Assembly: GCA_019916065.1 (NCBI GenBank)
Contig: CM034240.1
Coordinates: 38,553,389 to 38,617,388, forward strand
Direction of reading: 5' to 3'
Source of the DNA: Vitellaria paradoxa
Taxonomy: Eukaryota > Streptophyta > Magnoliopsida > Ericales > Sapotaceae
DNA: 64,000 nt
Part shown: one piece after another, positions 1 to 11,144 of the stretch
Layout: each line of letters begins with the position of its first letter
Position numbering within the stretch: position 1 is the stretch's first letter
The notes under the pieces: generated by a model
The model's database searches: none
Told to the model about the DNA's origin: nothing
The model's input: only the letters and a program-made list of their open reading frames with translations
Made by a program: the position numbers and the translations under genes

Positions 1-124
1 TGAGCGCCTTTGGAAAGAGTGAGTTTCGAGTTGCTCAGCTTTTCCCTTTTTTTTTTTTTTTTTTAAGGTGATTAAATTTATTTTTTTATATCCTAATTTT
101 TTTAAATCATAAACTAAACCAAGT

Positions 125-490
125 CTTTTTTCACTAGGTGGGGTCGGCTATATGGATTTGTCGACGTCAATTAGATCTGTTTAGGGCTATATCCTCTGAT
201 GGATCTAGATAGGCAAGATCATGTTTAATAGTCTATTCCCAACTTCTCTTGAGTCTTCCTTTACCTCTCTTACTCCTAGTAATCTCTATACTTTCGTACC
301 TTCTAACAGGTGCCTCCGTTAGACGCCTTCTAACATGACCAAACCCTCTTAATCGGTTTTCTCTCATTTTATCTTCAATCGATGCTATTCCTACTTTGCC
401 CCTAATCTCCTCGTTTCTAATCCTATCTTTCTTTGTAATCCCGCACATCTATCTTAGCATCCTCATCTCCGCAATTGCCATCTTCTAACC
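125..490 (-). mobile_element. 3' end of an RTE-type LINE (RT C-terminal tail), relic
   Basis: The minus strand encodes an open stretch (448 down to 233) with residues such as [20 protein letters not shown] and [11 protein letters not shown]. This is the familiar C-terminal tail of plant RTE/LINE reverse transcriptases, where the consensus is close to DRIRNE.IR.KVG.A.IE.KMRE.RLRWFGHV.RR. Downstream on the minus strand is the 3'-terminal signature of these LINEs, the ATATAGCCGACCCCACCTAG block at about 136-155. The endonuclease and catalytic RT domains are absent, so this is a 5'-truncated dead copy, as is usual for LINEs. The stretch upstream in LINE direction, after about 490, is plain AT-rich DNA. 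Confidence 0.8.
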
Positions 491-690
491 ATGATTATGT
501 TTTACTACCCAACACTCTGATCTAATTTTTTTAAATCATAAAAATAAAAATATCAAATTAATAAAAAGCTAATGAAATGCTAAAAAATTAATTTTTTTCT
601 CCATGTTAAACACAAAAAAGTTGGTATTTTAATAACTAAGTACAAAAAAAAGTTAACCTTTCTACTCTTCAAACTAACGCTGAGTCTATG

Positions 691-1031
691 CTTAGATATC
701 AATAAGTTAGCATATTGATTTTTAATTTATTTTCATTTTAAAACTTAATTTTCTTATTTGATTATTCTTAGACATGTTAATTGCATTCATAAAAAATATA
801 AAAAAAATCAAAAAAATTCATGTCTGATATAAAAAATTAGAAAGAATAAAGAAAAATAATTTTCTTTTAACTTTTTTAAAATGGATGTGAATTTTTTTAT
901 TTTTTATATTTTTTATGAATATAAATAACATGCATATAAATTATCAAAAAAATTAAATTTTAATGAAAAATTATATAAAGAAAAAATAAGTTATAAGAAA
1001 TTAAAAATCAACTTTTGATACTTAAACTAAC
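691..1031. repeat. AT-rich foldback element (MITE-like)
   Basis: The left half (from 691, CTTAGATATCAATAAGTTAG) and the right half read in reverse complement (from 1031, TTAAGTATCAAAAGTTGATT) resemble each other along most of their length, including a shared internal TTCATAAAAAATATAAAAAA block. The whole could fold into one imperfect hairpin. No coding capacity. A related foldback lies at 27658-28044. The family is not one I can name. Confidence 0.55.
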
Positions 1032-1104
1032 TCTAGTACTGTTATTAGATTTTTGGTGGATATTGCACTAGAATATACAGTTAATTGTTGTTATTAGTGA
1101 TCGT

Positions 1105-1330
1105 TTGGAAAAAAAAAATGAGCTACCAGCTATTATTCTTTTAGTTTTTTTTTTTTCTAAAATGATCAAAATTTCCTTTTTACATATTAAACTTCTTTTA
1201 AATTTCAAATAGTAAAAATATAAAATTAACAAAAACCTAAAAAACTAATTACTAAAAAGTTAACTTTTTTTTCCTTCCCAAACACAAAAAAAAAAGATTA
1301 ATTTTTTAGTAATTATAGCTAGTTAAAAAA
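1105..1330. repeat. Dispersed AT-rich repeat, copy 1
   Basis: This stretch (CGTTTGGA..., GCTACCAGCTATTATT, TCTAAAATGATCAAA, AATATAAAATTAACAAAAA) matches, in opposite orientation, the repeat at about 29735-30025, which is better preserved. Both are probably copies of one small non-autonomous DNA transposon family. Confidence 0.45.
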
Positions 1331-1487
1331 AATTAACTTTTATTTTTCTTCTTAAATTCAGCCGTATATTTATGATAGATATTGCGTTGCGATTTGTGGT
1401 CAACTGATATGGCATTGTGACGTGGGGATTGCTCTTGATTTGAAATGGGTGAAGGGTAAAGAATAAACAATGTTATAATTTTATTTA

Positions 1488-4400
1488 TGCTGCGTTTAGA
1501 GCTTCAAAAAGTAATAGAAAACGTAGTTTAAGTAACGTTTGGGCATTTGAAGTTCACCCATAAAATCACGTTTTTTAGAAATGAACAGTACAAAATCATT
1601 TGAACAGATAGTTGATCGTTCGAATAGATTCAAAAACATTTGAACTTTTTTTGAGTTGCAGAGTGATTGCAAGCCAAAGCGATATCGATTCACACCCTTT
1701 TGCTCTTTGTTACAATGGTCCTCTCCTCCTGCAAAATTCTAAAGGACTCTCTTCCGTCAATCAAAGGAAGCAGCAACAAAGAAATAAAGAAGAGTTCCCC
1801 CTATCGGCTATGAAGCTTTACCAAGGGAGGCCAAAGAAGACGATTTGTAACCATCGTCCAATGATACTTTCTCCGGTGAAGACCAACTATTGAAGAGATG
1901 CACTCGGCCGTGCCTTATTGTCCTACATGTATTCGGAGATATTTCTTCCTACATACTTCCATTTCGTTTCTCTATTTTCATTTGCCATGGTTGAGACCCA
2001 TTGGACAATGATGGATTCACGGGTTAAGGACGCATTTATGGCTTTTAGGAAAGTTTTTGGCATTGTTGGAGGCTTTTATTTTTAGGATTTCAGTTTTCCT
2101 TACCTCAATATTTGGGTATGCTTTTGTGCTACGTCGATTTGGCCAACTCTTATGCTAGGACCCCTAAAAATCTGGGAACCATTCGAACGTGAATCAGGGA
2201 CGCATTTGAATGGATCTGGCTAGTGCCTAAATCATTGGAACAGTCATGCACGGCTTGTTCAATTTGTTTGGTCTCCCTGCAATGCGAGCCCCATTTGCAT
2301 GCTTAGCATCAAATTTATACTGCTGCTTTTGTTATGCGCTTATTTAACGACTAGTTAATTTTTATTTTTTTTCCTTTACAATTACTAATTCGAAGAAATA
2401 TGATAACGTGTGTATGACTTCGACTTCTCAATTTTTTTTTCACTCCAACAAGCTGAATATTACATGCTATGCACTCATTTGCTAACATGTCTATATTTTT
2501 TATATGTTCAATTAGTTTTGTTATGGACTCCCCAGACTCCCCATTCCCACCATTAGATGAATTCCAAAATATTGATAGCAATATTACCACCACATCTTGA
2601 AGGCAAAGGCAAGGTGAAAAAACTAAGGCCAAATGGGATTTTCATTAAACAAAAGTCCTAATAACAAGTACAACATCCCTTATAGACAATGGCCATAGGA
2701 GAGGCAATAGTCTATCCCTAGCCAACAACAATTAGCTTGTAATGGATTTCAATCATATAACATCCTAGGCCTCACCTCAACCCAAATAAAAAATCAACTT
2801 TAACAATTAGGTTAAAAGTGGAGAACTTTGATGGACTTGTAAAAGCCCCACTCAAGAGTAACTAGAATCAGGTGGAATTATGAGACTGATACATGGGATG
2901 CGCCTAACTGGTGGTGGGCCTCGTAGCAACAGGTGTGTTATTGTGTCATATTTCAACAATTATTTGTGATTGCTTCAATTTTTAATGTTTTCGTTGTATT
3001 CTTACATTGAATGCTTATCACTCTGTCTGTTTTTGTTTGTGGCTTTCATTCAAAGTAACCCCCTAAGTCATGAAATTCAAAGACTAAGAATTAGACTATA
3101 CAGATTTGATGGAGAAGGTTTTTAGAGGTATGATCGCAACTAGAGAGTGGTATTAGACTCCATCCACCAGACCTACCACACCTGAGGTTGGCTAAGGTTT
3201 AAGAATGCAAGGCTAGGTAGAGTTTGTAGCCTCTAGTGACACTTTTTCGGTAGTAAAGACAAACACGCATGGAGAATGAGCAGATGGGATAGGTTCAAGA
3301 GTGGTCACGGGGTAGAAGGATGAGCGTGATGAGATGGACGATGGGTATAGTGATTCAAGACGTCGCTAAAGCCACACCTTATGGATGAGCAAATCGATAG
3401 TTGATGTACGTAGTCGACGTCGTGCAGTGGAGGAGCAATGATGTTAGACTTGTCTGGGGTTCTCATGGGTGTTTAATGCAGGATTATATTGCAAAATTGT
3501 TGACCATTAAAGCACTTGATAGCCACTTTAACCTGTACCTATTTGCTGTGGATTTATTCTCCATGGCAATCAACAGGGAAGTATTCATGTTGCAACCCGA
3601 TGATGATCATAAGATACGGTGATTGTTACACCAACAACACAAGCATGAATGGATACAACGCCCTCCAATTTTGCCCCATACTCCTATTATCCTCCGCCAA
3701 GGCCAGAAGATGCATTCCAAGGATTATTTCCCCTTTCCCCATTAATACAACATGTGACTAGAATAATTTATTTATTTTTAACAAGTTATTGCTAAGACAA
3801 TTTAATTTCTACCATTTGAACCTGTGGTAGTTGTACTGATATTTACTCTTGGATTGTACATTTCTTATCACTGATACTGTTTAATTTCAATTATTGTTCC
3901 CAGTTTTTACCATCCCTTTGAGTTTCATTGCACTCAGAACATCACACAACTATCCACCATCATGATAGTTATCCATTTTTTTTTAAATGTTATACGTCAT
4001 TATTTGTTGATCCTATATATTACTTTTTCTAACATGTCTAGCTTAGAAGGAAGTCCAGATTGTAAGCATAGCAAATGACATGAATGACAATTCGACATTA
4101 TTTAATTCTATTGTCACATGTGTGGTACATGATGAAATCTGTACTGATGCAAGCGTAGCATCCACGGCTACGACGCTAGCCCATCAATATTACTTGCCAC
4201 GCTTATACAAATAGTCATACCACACGTTTGCCTTACCTGGTCAAATGTGGGTCCATGAACTTCTAGAAGGCCACCCACGGCATTTGTATGAGGCTTGCCG
4301 CATGAATGAGGCTGTCTTCATGACATTTTGTGAAGAACTTACAATAAGGTATACTCGCCGTCAAACGTCTAATGCTACTTTAGCTGTTGAAGAGAGTGTT

Positions 4401-6017
4401 GCTTTTTTTTTTTTTTTTAACAAACATTGGCCAATAACATATCGAATAGGCAACTTCAAGAGCGTTATCAACACTCTAGTAAGACTATATCCTGCCACTA
4501 TTACATAGTGTTATCAGTTGTAAAGCTTCTTTCCCAGGGCTAAGTCGGTCCTTAAACAAACTATGACGCATATGTACCTTCTTAGCAATTTTTAGTACTT
4601 GCCATTTGCCGTAACCATTTCAACCCATACTTTCCCAATCTTTTGCTTGCTTTCATATCAAAACCTCATTTGCTCTGTTGTTATGTCTATAGGACTGTAT
4701 TAGTGCTTTGAATAGCACTCATATAACTTGCGTGCCTCCCTATGACAAATAACTTGCCTTGTGCTGCAGGAGGGGTGGCTTGACACAAAATATCCTGGCT
4801 ATTTGCAAGTTCAACTAGCATTTCATATTTGTCCTGTGCGGCTGTAAGAGTAGTGTGCATGATAGTTGTGTTTTTAAGCAAGTAGTATCTAATCCTAACA
4901 AAGAGTTCTCACACCTAGTTGGAGGTACCTCCACTAACTATGCCAATCATCCAAATTAATTATTTTATCCAAATTAATTTGTAAGTGTCTTTTAGATTAG
5001 ATTTTATATTGGTAATATCCAAGGAAACACTTTGCTTCTAATTGTTCACTTTAGATTTCATAGAATGTCACAAGTTAGATCTATTGATGCTTAAGTATAT
5101 GCCAAAGAGTGTTTAAGCATTCTTATTAATGGTTGAGAAGAGCATTGGAATTAAAAGAGAAGTGGTTGCTGGTTCAACACTAGTTCATTCCCACGAATAT
5201 CCCATTTGGACTTAAATGTTACTGTTTAGAAAGTTGGCATGTCTCACAAGTAGTTTGTGAGAAGTTCCTGTCCATTTGATGCCTGTGACACCTGAAAATT
5301 TTTGTCCAATGTATAAGAGTGTCTTGTGAGCAGTTCATGTGGAGCTTGTGCCCACAAACTGCATGTGACGACGTCCAGATTTTTAAAATTTGTCCAAATG
5401 ACATTTTTAACCCTTTCTTTTGATATAAAAAGAAACGGTCTCTTCTTAACCCTAACCTTTTGGACAGTACGACACACACTTTTAACCTATTTTGAGAAAG
5501 AAACCAAAAGGGGATGGCGGTGGAGTTGATCTTGCTTGATTCGTGACATCACCAACTTTCTTTGACAAAGTTCCATCATCAATCCGCTCAGATCTGTGGG
5601 TGTGCATCAGATCGAGTGAGCTTCTTCACTTACTGAAGGTCTTCTTCTTCACGGGTTGAGGTGTATTGTGAGATATTTAGCAAACAAGATGGGTTTTAGA
5701 CAAGTAGATCAACGAGTAGTTGGTTGGAGAAACTTGTAATCCATTTCTATGTACCTTATAACCTCTTATTTTATAGTGAAGAAGGTTTAGTCTGATCCGC
5801 TTAAGGATCCAAGGTTGTTTTCTCTTTTGAGTTCGAAGGAGTTTTTACCCTAATCAAAAAATCCTTATGTCTCTTTGGTTAAAGACCTTGTTAATTTCTG
5901 CTATGGATGTTTTAATTTGGATACTATTGTGTGAGATTGTGACTTTCATAATTAATTTTTATAATTTTATACATTTTTATAATTTTATATACTTTTATAC
6001 AACTCCAAACACACCCT
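1488..6017. mobile_element. Possible PIF/Harbinger DNA transposon, decayed
   Basis: The limits are inferred from three observations. There is a Harbinger-type transposase relic inside (4080-4508). The trinucleotide TTA, the usual PIF/Harbinger target duplication, sits on both sides (1485-1487 and 6018-6020). The ends are imperfectly inverted: GCGTTTAGAGCTT from 1491 against GTGTTTGGAGTTG reading inward from the right. The right end could instead belong to a separate small AT-rich MITE, since the approximately 90 bp before 6017 are a low-complexity TTTTATAATTTTATA stretch. Apart from the transposase relic the interior shows no credible gene. Confidence 0.35.
4080..4508 (+). pseudogene. PIF/Harbinger transposase (ALP1/HARBI1-like), N-terminal relic
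   Basis: An open frame from the ATG at 4080 runs in one phase to 4508, interrupted by one TAG at 4212-4214. After the stop it reads HELLEGHPRHLYEACRMNEA, then VFMTFCEELTIRYTRRQT and VEESVAFFFFFNKHWPITYRIG. This is the order seen at the start of plant Harbinger transposases: WV.ELL.GHP, R....VF..L...L...G, then VEEQLAIFL...GH...NR. The catalytic DDE region does not follow, so only the N-terminal third survives. A poly-T slip (4402-4419) has filled the middle with phenylalanines. The stop and truncation make it non-functional. Domesticated HARBI1/ALP1-type genes share this fold, but the context and decay argue for a transposon. Confidence 0.7.
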
Positions 6018-7130
6018 TTATATGTAATGTTATGATCTTTCTTTAATTTTTTTTTTTTCAAACTCTTGATTTTCCATGCTTGAAAACGTTCACAACATTA
6101 CCAAGTAATTAATTTCATGTCTTTGTCTAAATCAAATTAAAATTTTTCATTCACTTTCTTCAACAACGGCTATAGTTTTTGAAACTTTTCATTTTGACAG
6201 CTCTTGCATCACGGGATATAAAATCGATAGCAGTGGATTCAAGTTCGAGTTTGCAATCAAATGAATCATCAACGTGCTGAGAATAAAATAAACTTTTGTC
6301 ATTATGTTAAACGCCTTGAGCTGTTGTTGATTGGTATCGATCAACTTTTGTTATTATCAAGTGATTACTGAAAATCTTTACCGATCTTTTAAACATAATA
6401 GTGCCGAGCAAAGGCATTCGTCCATTAGTGTCCCCTCGTGATGACTGACCTTTCGGTGAAAAAAATATCGAGTATGGCCGGTACAAAAGAAACAAGAAAA
6501 AGGGCCGCTGATGGTAGCAATATCAAAATTCAATTCATGGAATACCAGTCACAAGTAATATATATATGTATGTATGTATACATATTGTGAATCGTCCCTT
6601 TCAAACTGGCATCACCACACAAAACAAAATATAAGGTTCCCTCTTACACTCCCAAATTTGCTTGGTAAAGTATGGCTCCTGCCTAACCAAATTTGGAATA
6701 ACTGGATTACCGCAAATTACTTCGTTTATGTAAATGACATTTCGCTGGTACGTTCTTTGGGTACCATTTGTACCAATTAAAATATTTTACTACTCTTTTA
6801 GATTTTCTTTTGGAGTTGGATTCTAGTTTTCCATATAAGAGGAACGCGTTCTACATATTTATAGACATTTGATTTGATTTTTTTTAAGATATGTGAAAGA
6901 GAAAAAATGAAAAGTATAGTAAAAAAGATTTCTCTAAAGATGTCTTCATGACTTTTTTTTTTTTTTTGTTCTTTTATTGTAATCTTTACTCTTTTGTTTT
7001 GTTGGAGGTGGATACTACAAAATCAAATATATTATACCTGTAGATGTAGCCAACTTATCGAACTTTATAAATTTTGTCTTTTTTTATTTGCTTGTTAATT
7101 TTGTTACCTTACATATCCGTACTATTATTG

Positions 7131-9502
7131 CTAGATGTGGGGATGTACAAGGGTTGAGTTGGGCCTAACTTGGCCCTTGACCTAGGGTCGACCCAACTCG
7201 AGACTGACCCACTCCTGCTACCCCTTTCTCTTCGGGTCGGGTCAGGTCGGGTTGGATCACCAATCCCCACCCTTGACCTACTCCAGCTGACTCAGTTTAT
7301 TTTTTTAATATTAAAAATATTTTTTATTTTTTTATAAAGTAAATAAAAAAATGATAGAGTAATAAATGGGTACATCACTTCAGATTTTATACATCCTAAC
7401 CAAGTTAGCATTTATAAGAATGACTATCATTTACAAATATTACTTTATCTATACATTATTCTCATTCTTCATTAGATTTATTAGTGTGTTGTTCTCTTTC
7501 ATCCAAATAAATTATATCAAAGTAAAGGGCAAGTTACTATTTTTCATCGGCTTCTTGTTATCTTTTTTTAGCAAGATACTAATCTGATAAACAAATTAAG
7601 GCCTCTACTGTCTGAGGGGCCAGTCAACTCTTCAATTGACTAATAACGCGCCCATTTACACTAAATACTTGCTTGAATGTTATGGTAGGAACTAGAAATG
7701 CGAGAATATCACGTGGTAAAGCTGAAAGGATTAGAAATTTAGATTATTGTCCATTCCATTAATCTTAAAGATTGACGTCATCTTAATATTCTATCGGAGA
7801 TGTACCTAGATAACGTTGCAAGTTGGATAAAAATAGGTTATCATTTATTAATGAATCTATCTATCGAGATTTTATTCTTCTCTAAAGGAAGGTATTGCTA
7901 AAGTCACAGTGAGAAACAACTTGTTTTATTTTGACAATAGAAGATTCATAAATACTCAACCCATCTTTTACAATTAAATTAAGTATATGAACACAATAAC
8001 ACCAATGAAATAATACACCATTCGTAGTAAAACATTAAATAAGTAATTAAAACAAACATCATTATATGAAGTATTATCTAAAGTAATATAAAATAAGTTC
8101 ATTGAAAATAAGTTCTCCAAACTCAATCCAATGTAGGGTTGTTTAACTAATTTAAATGAAATAATGCATTTATTTAATTTCAATTTTCGTCAACGTAATA
8201 TGTAGTTATGCAAATATATTCAATACCTTTGCAAGACTTTCACATATCAAAGGTCAAACAAACATTTCCATCAAAATTTTCAAAATGAAATTTTAATCTA
8301 TCTATTTTTGTTTCAAAATCTTATAAAACATGATTGTTTGAAGAATTTCTTAAAAAACCGCAATATTGTGGCCTAAATCTATCGTGAATAAATTCTTCAA
8401 AATTTTGATTTTCACTCATTGTAAAAGGTTACTCATCTTTAACAATAAATATAATTAAATTATTTTTGTTCTTGTTGGATCATAAGAAAAAATATTTAAG
8501 TTACCCCCTTTATAACCTAATTGAAATTGTATAACACGTGAAAAAAATTGATCAATTATAGAGTTGATGTGAGGATCGTGTCAGTGATTTCTATTTAAAT
8601 GTCTTTTTAAGTGATTAGTTTCAGAAGTATTCCTATCATTTAATAAATCTCCACAAATATTACATTTGGTCTTAGGCATTCCATCATTGCGTGGGATTCT
8701 AGTAAAATAATTCCACACATTTGAATAGGCAAGCTGTTGGTCGTGCCATGATGATGATACACCAACATCAGCACTTGTGCTACTAGGTGTTAGTGTTGGG
8801 GTTGGTATTGCAAATTGCTCCTGGACAGAGAAGATATTGAGTCCCCACTCTCCAAATCATAAAAAATGGAGTCTCTAGTATCCATTTGGAAAAAATAATT
8901 TGATAGAAAAAAAATTAAAGTATGTAAATTTTATAAAAAAAAAAGCACAAATTTGGAATAATTTGAAGGTCGTGAAGGACACGATCTTTCAATTTCAATT
9001 TCAAATTTGATAGAAATTGTACGCACTTGAGTACAATTGAAAAATCCATTTGAAAGTTGCTAGTTTGAGAGTAGAGAAATTTGAGAGAGATTTGGAGTTT
9101 TTTGCGATTTCTGAATGAATATATATATGTAGCTGTATTTATAATAGAAGCATCGGAGAAGTTTTGTAATTTTTGAGGGCTTTTTGTAATTAATTATGTA
9201 TTGTTTGACCGTTGGAGGTGCAACGGTAATCCCAAAAAAAAAAGGGGGGGAAAAAAAAGGAGCATCCACCAGGCAACAGTCGCAAGGGAAAAAAAAAATT
9301 AAACCCCAACGATCAAAAAAAACACACTGGGCAATGGGTGCCCGGCACGTAACGCGGGATGAGTCAAGTCTCAGGGCGGGTCAAGGTGTCCCGACCCAGA
9401 CATCTAGGGACAAGGACAGGGCGTACGAAATATTGGGGTAAGGCAGGTTGAGCCAAATTTCGAGGCGAGTCGCGGGTCGACCCATCCCAGTTGCATCCGC
9501 GG
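7131..9502 (-). mobile_element. hAT-superfamily DNA transposon, decayed, with target duplication
   Basis: Both ends are GC-rich islands in AT-rich DNA and are rich in GGGTCGGGT-like motifs. Left end: GGGGATGTACAAGGGTTGAG from 7139. The right end read inward: GCGGATGCAACTGGGATGGG. These form an imperfect terminal inverted repeat. A 9-bp direct repeat GCTAGATGT flanks the unit (7130-7138 and 9502-9510), consistent with the 8-bp duplication made by hAT elements. Inside, the minus strand carries a broken hAT transposase. Length is about 2.4 kb, shorter than a typical autonomous element. The exact terminal base is uncertain by a few nucleotides because the flanking repeat and the TIR run together. 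Confidence 0.75.
7583..8815 (-). pseudogene. hAT transposase relic (BED finger, RNase-H-like core, hATC)
   Basis: Three parts of a plant hAT transposase (RICESLEEPER-like) appear in the right order on the minus strand. First, a BED zinc finger at about 8750-8580: WNYFTRIP, KTKCNICG, then TNHLKRHLNRNH, giving the C-x2-C ... H-x4-H ligands. Second, part of the catalytic core at about 8130-7900: YITLDNTSYNDV, then after a frameshift LNLIVKDGLSIYESSIVKIK, matching the LDNASSND ... HILNLIV.DGL motifs. Third, the C-terminal hATC dimerisation segment at about 7728-7583: LSALPRDILAFLVPT, FSVNGRVIS, then LAPQTVEALICL with one internal stop. Frameshifts and stops make it dead. Residues between the blocks are partly deleted. 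Confidence 0.8.
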
Positions 9503-9751
9503 CTAGATGTAACCAGAATTTCACACAATAAAATTAATGTTGATACGAAGTGTAGTGGAGAGTGAATAATAACTAATATATATTTTATTGTAAGTAATTA
9601 ATCACCTGCTGATAACACACAAGTTGAAGAAATGCCACTGCAAATTGCCGGAAAAACAACTTGGCACAATTTCAATACCGCAAACCAAGTACTTGCTACA
9701 CTTGGGTATACTTCATAATCTAATTAATGAAGTCAACAAAACGAAAATAAA

Positions 9752-9820
9752 TCAGCAAACCAAATCCTGCAATCTCTGGTATACCCTTGAAGTCTCCACA
9801 CCAATTCTAGAAACCCTCAC
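9752..9820 (-). CDS. bHLH transcription factor (bHLH36/162-like), exon 3, C-terminus
   Basis: The last coding exon, 69 bp including TGA (9752-9754). On the minus strand a TTTTGTAG acceptor (9828-9821) is followed in phase 0 by VRVSRIGVETSRVYQRLQDL, then VC and stop. This tail, an (I/L)GVE.SR...RL.(D/E)L block just after the HTxHxQ segment, is a recognised feature of the bHLH36/118/120/162 group. I chose this exon because the acceptor, the phase (exon 2 ends on a complete CAG codon) and the family-specific tail all agree. It is separated from exon 2 by a 988-bp intron. Confidence 0.82.
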   Translation of the reverse strand: MRVSRIGVETSRVYQRLQDLVC

Positions 9821-10079
9821 CTACAAAAGTCGTTAAAGAAAAAGTGAATTTTACGTTAGTATACTATGAAAGATGCTTAAGAAAACCTAAACACCAAAAA
9901 GAAATAAGATAAAATTAGGGCGAGCAATGGTGGACAAAACATTAACCCGGAATTATTGAAAAAAAATATGAAAATAACACGATTTGATTTTTTTTTCAAA
10001 AATAAATAAATTAATTAATGCGTTTGTTTAAATACGTCAAATTTAAATATAAACACAAATAAAGAAGATTATTAATCCA

Positions 10080-10310
10080 AAAGACACACGTAGCAATATT
10101 GGCGAAACTCAGGAGAGTAGTTAACTCAATAACAACCGAGTTGTAAGTTGTTAGATTAAAATATAACGATTCAAACGCATCAACATATTTTTAATTAAAA
10201 ATATAAATATATTAGAACCGTTAAATTTTAATTAAACAATTCAAAATTTGGTTGTCACATAATTGATAACTTGACCGATGTTAGCTTCCCCTTTATACCG
10301 ATGACCCTAA
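10080..10310. repeat. Foldback repeat in bHLH intron 2
   Basis: The halves GTTAGATTAAAATATAACG (10149 onward) and, in reverse complement, GTTTAATTAAAATTTAACG (10244 downward) pair, giving a MITE-like foldback inside intron 2 of the bHLH gene. A related copy occurs at about 30350-30525. Non-coding. Confidence 0.4.
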
Positions 10311-10329
10311 TAAAAAATTATAGATTGTA

Positions 10330-10416
10330 GTAATCACCTGAGCATGGATAATGTGGAACGCCTTTCCACCTATAGTGGAAAAAGTTACCAGTCAAAACTT
10401 TAGTGCCATCAAAACT
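10330..10416 (-). pseudogene. Partial duplicate of bHLH exon 2 (3' end) inside intron 2
   Basis: On the minus strand this 87-bp stretch repeats the last part of exon 2 (10809-10885 region): GTTTTGACTG, then GGTGGAAAGG, and CCATGCTCAGGTGATTAC including the exon 2 donor site. Relative to the real exon it has an added base, so the frame is lost. It is a broken tandem copy about 0.45 kb downstream of the true exon end. It has no evident acceptor and is unlikely to be spliced in. Confidence 0.7.
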
Positions 10417-10808
10417 TAAAAGAAAACGTTAAAGTAACCAAAAGTTTAAGTGTTTTTTTTTTATTTTGTCCTTCTTTTCTTAAATTTTTATTAATTTTTT
10501 TAACAAAAATTCCTCTAAAAAAGTAAAAAAATAAGTACAAATAAAAAAAAATTAGAAATGTTTTAAAGAAAATTGACGAAAATGTTAGAGAGGGATAATA
10601 AAATAAGAAAACTCATAAAATTTTGGTTATTTTGACATTTCTATTAAATTTTAATAGTTAATTTTATCGAAAGAGGAATTAATATTAATAATATTTCATA
10701 ATAAGAAAGACGCGTGTAACTTTAAAATGTTAAGGATAGTAAATATAATTATTTAAATATTAAGAGGAGATAAGTGTAATTTAGTTAAAAAATGATTGCC
10801 GTAATCAC

Positions 10809-11144
10809 CTGAGCATGGAGAGTGTGGATCACCTTTCCACCCACAATAGAAAAGCTAGCAGTCAAAACTTCAGCTCCTTCATCCTCAAGAATATGAATAA
10901 CTTCATAAAGCATGAAGGTTTTGTTCATCAACTCACATATTATAACCACTTCTAAACTCGAATCCAGCTCTTTCAAATCAATCACTGGCAATTTCAACCC
11001 CAACCTTGCACCATCTCCATTAATTCTACTACTGCCTTCATAATTGCTCATTGCTTGTGCCTTCCTCGCCTCTAATTCCCCAATTCTACCTTTCATTTTC
11101 ACAATATAGGCCACAGCTTGATCAACTTGATCGGGTTGGGATAG
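10809..11144 (-). CDS. bHLH transcription factor (bHLH36/162-like), exon 2
   Basis: A 336-bp exon in phase 0 (112 codons), bounded by a GAACAG acceptor (ends at 11145) and a CAG|GTGATT donor (10808). It starts LSQPDQVDQAVAYIVKMKGR, the second helix of the bHLH fold (PDQ.DQA..YI..LK in the family). A Lys/Glu-rich linker follows, then a C-terminal ACT-like segment with LPVIDLKELDSSLEVVIICE and ILEDEGAEVLTASFSIVGGK, ending VIHTLHAQ. This architecture (short bHLH plus ACT-like dimerisation region, about 180 aa in total) is that of the nuclear transcription factors bHLH36, 118, 120 and 162. DNA binding would be to E-box type sites. There are no internal stops. Confidence 0.88.

Noticed and set aside
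5219..5529. Overlapping open frames on both strands at 5.2-5.5 kb
   Set aside because: They mirror each other, have no recognisable motif and overlap fully; most likely chance frames within transposon-derived DNA.
9196..9441. 81-codon open frame on the plus strand
   Set aside because: It lies in the GC-rich subterminal end and A-runs of the hAT element, has a Lys/Gly low-complexity composition and overlaps nothing conserved.
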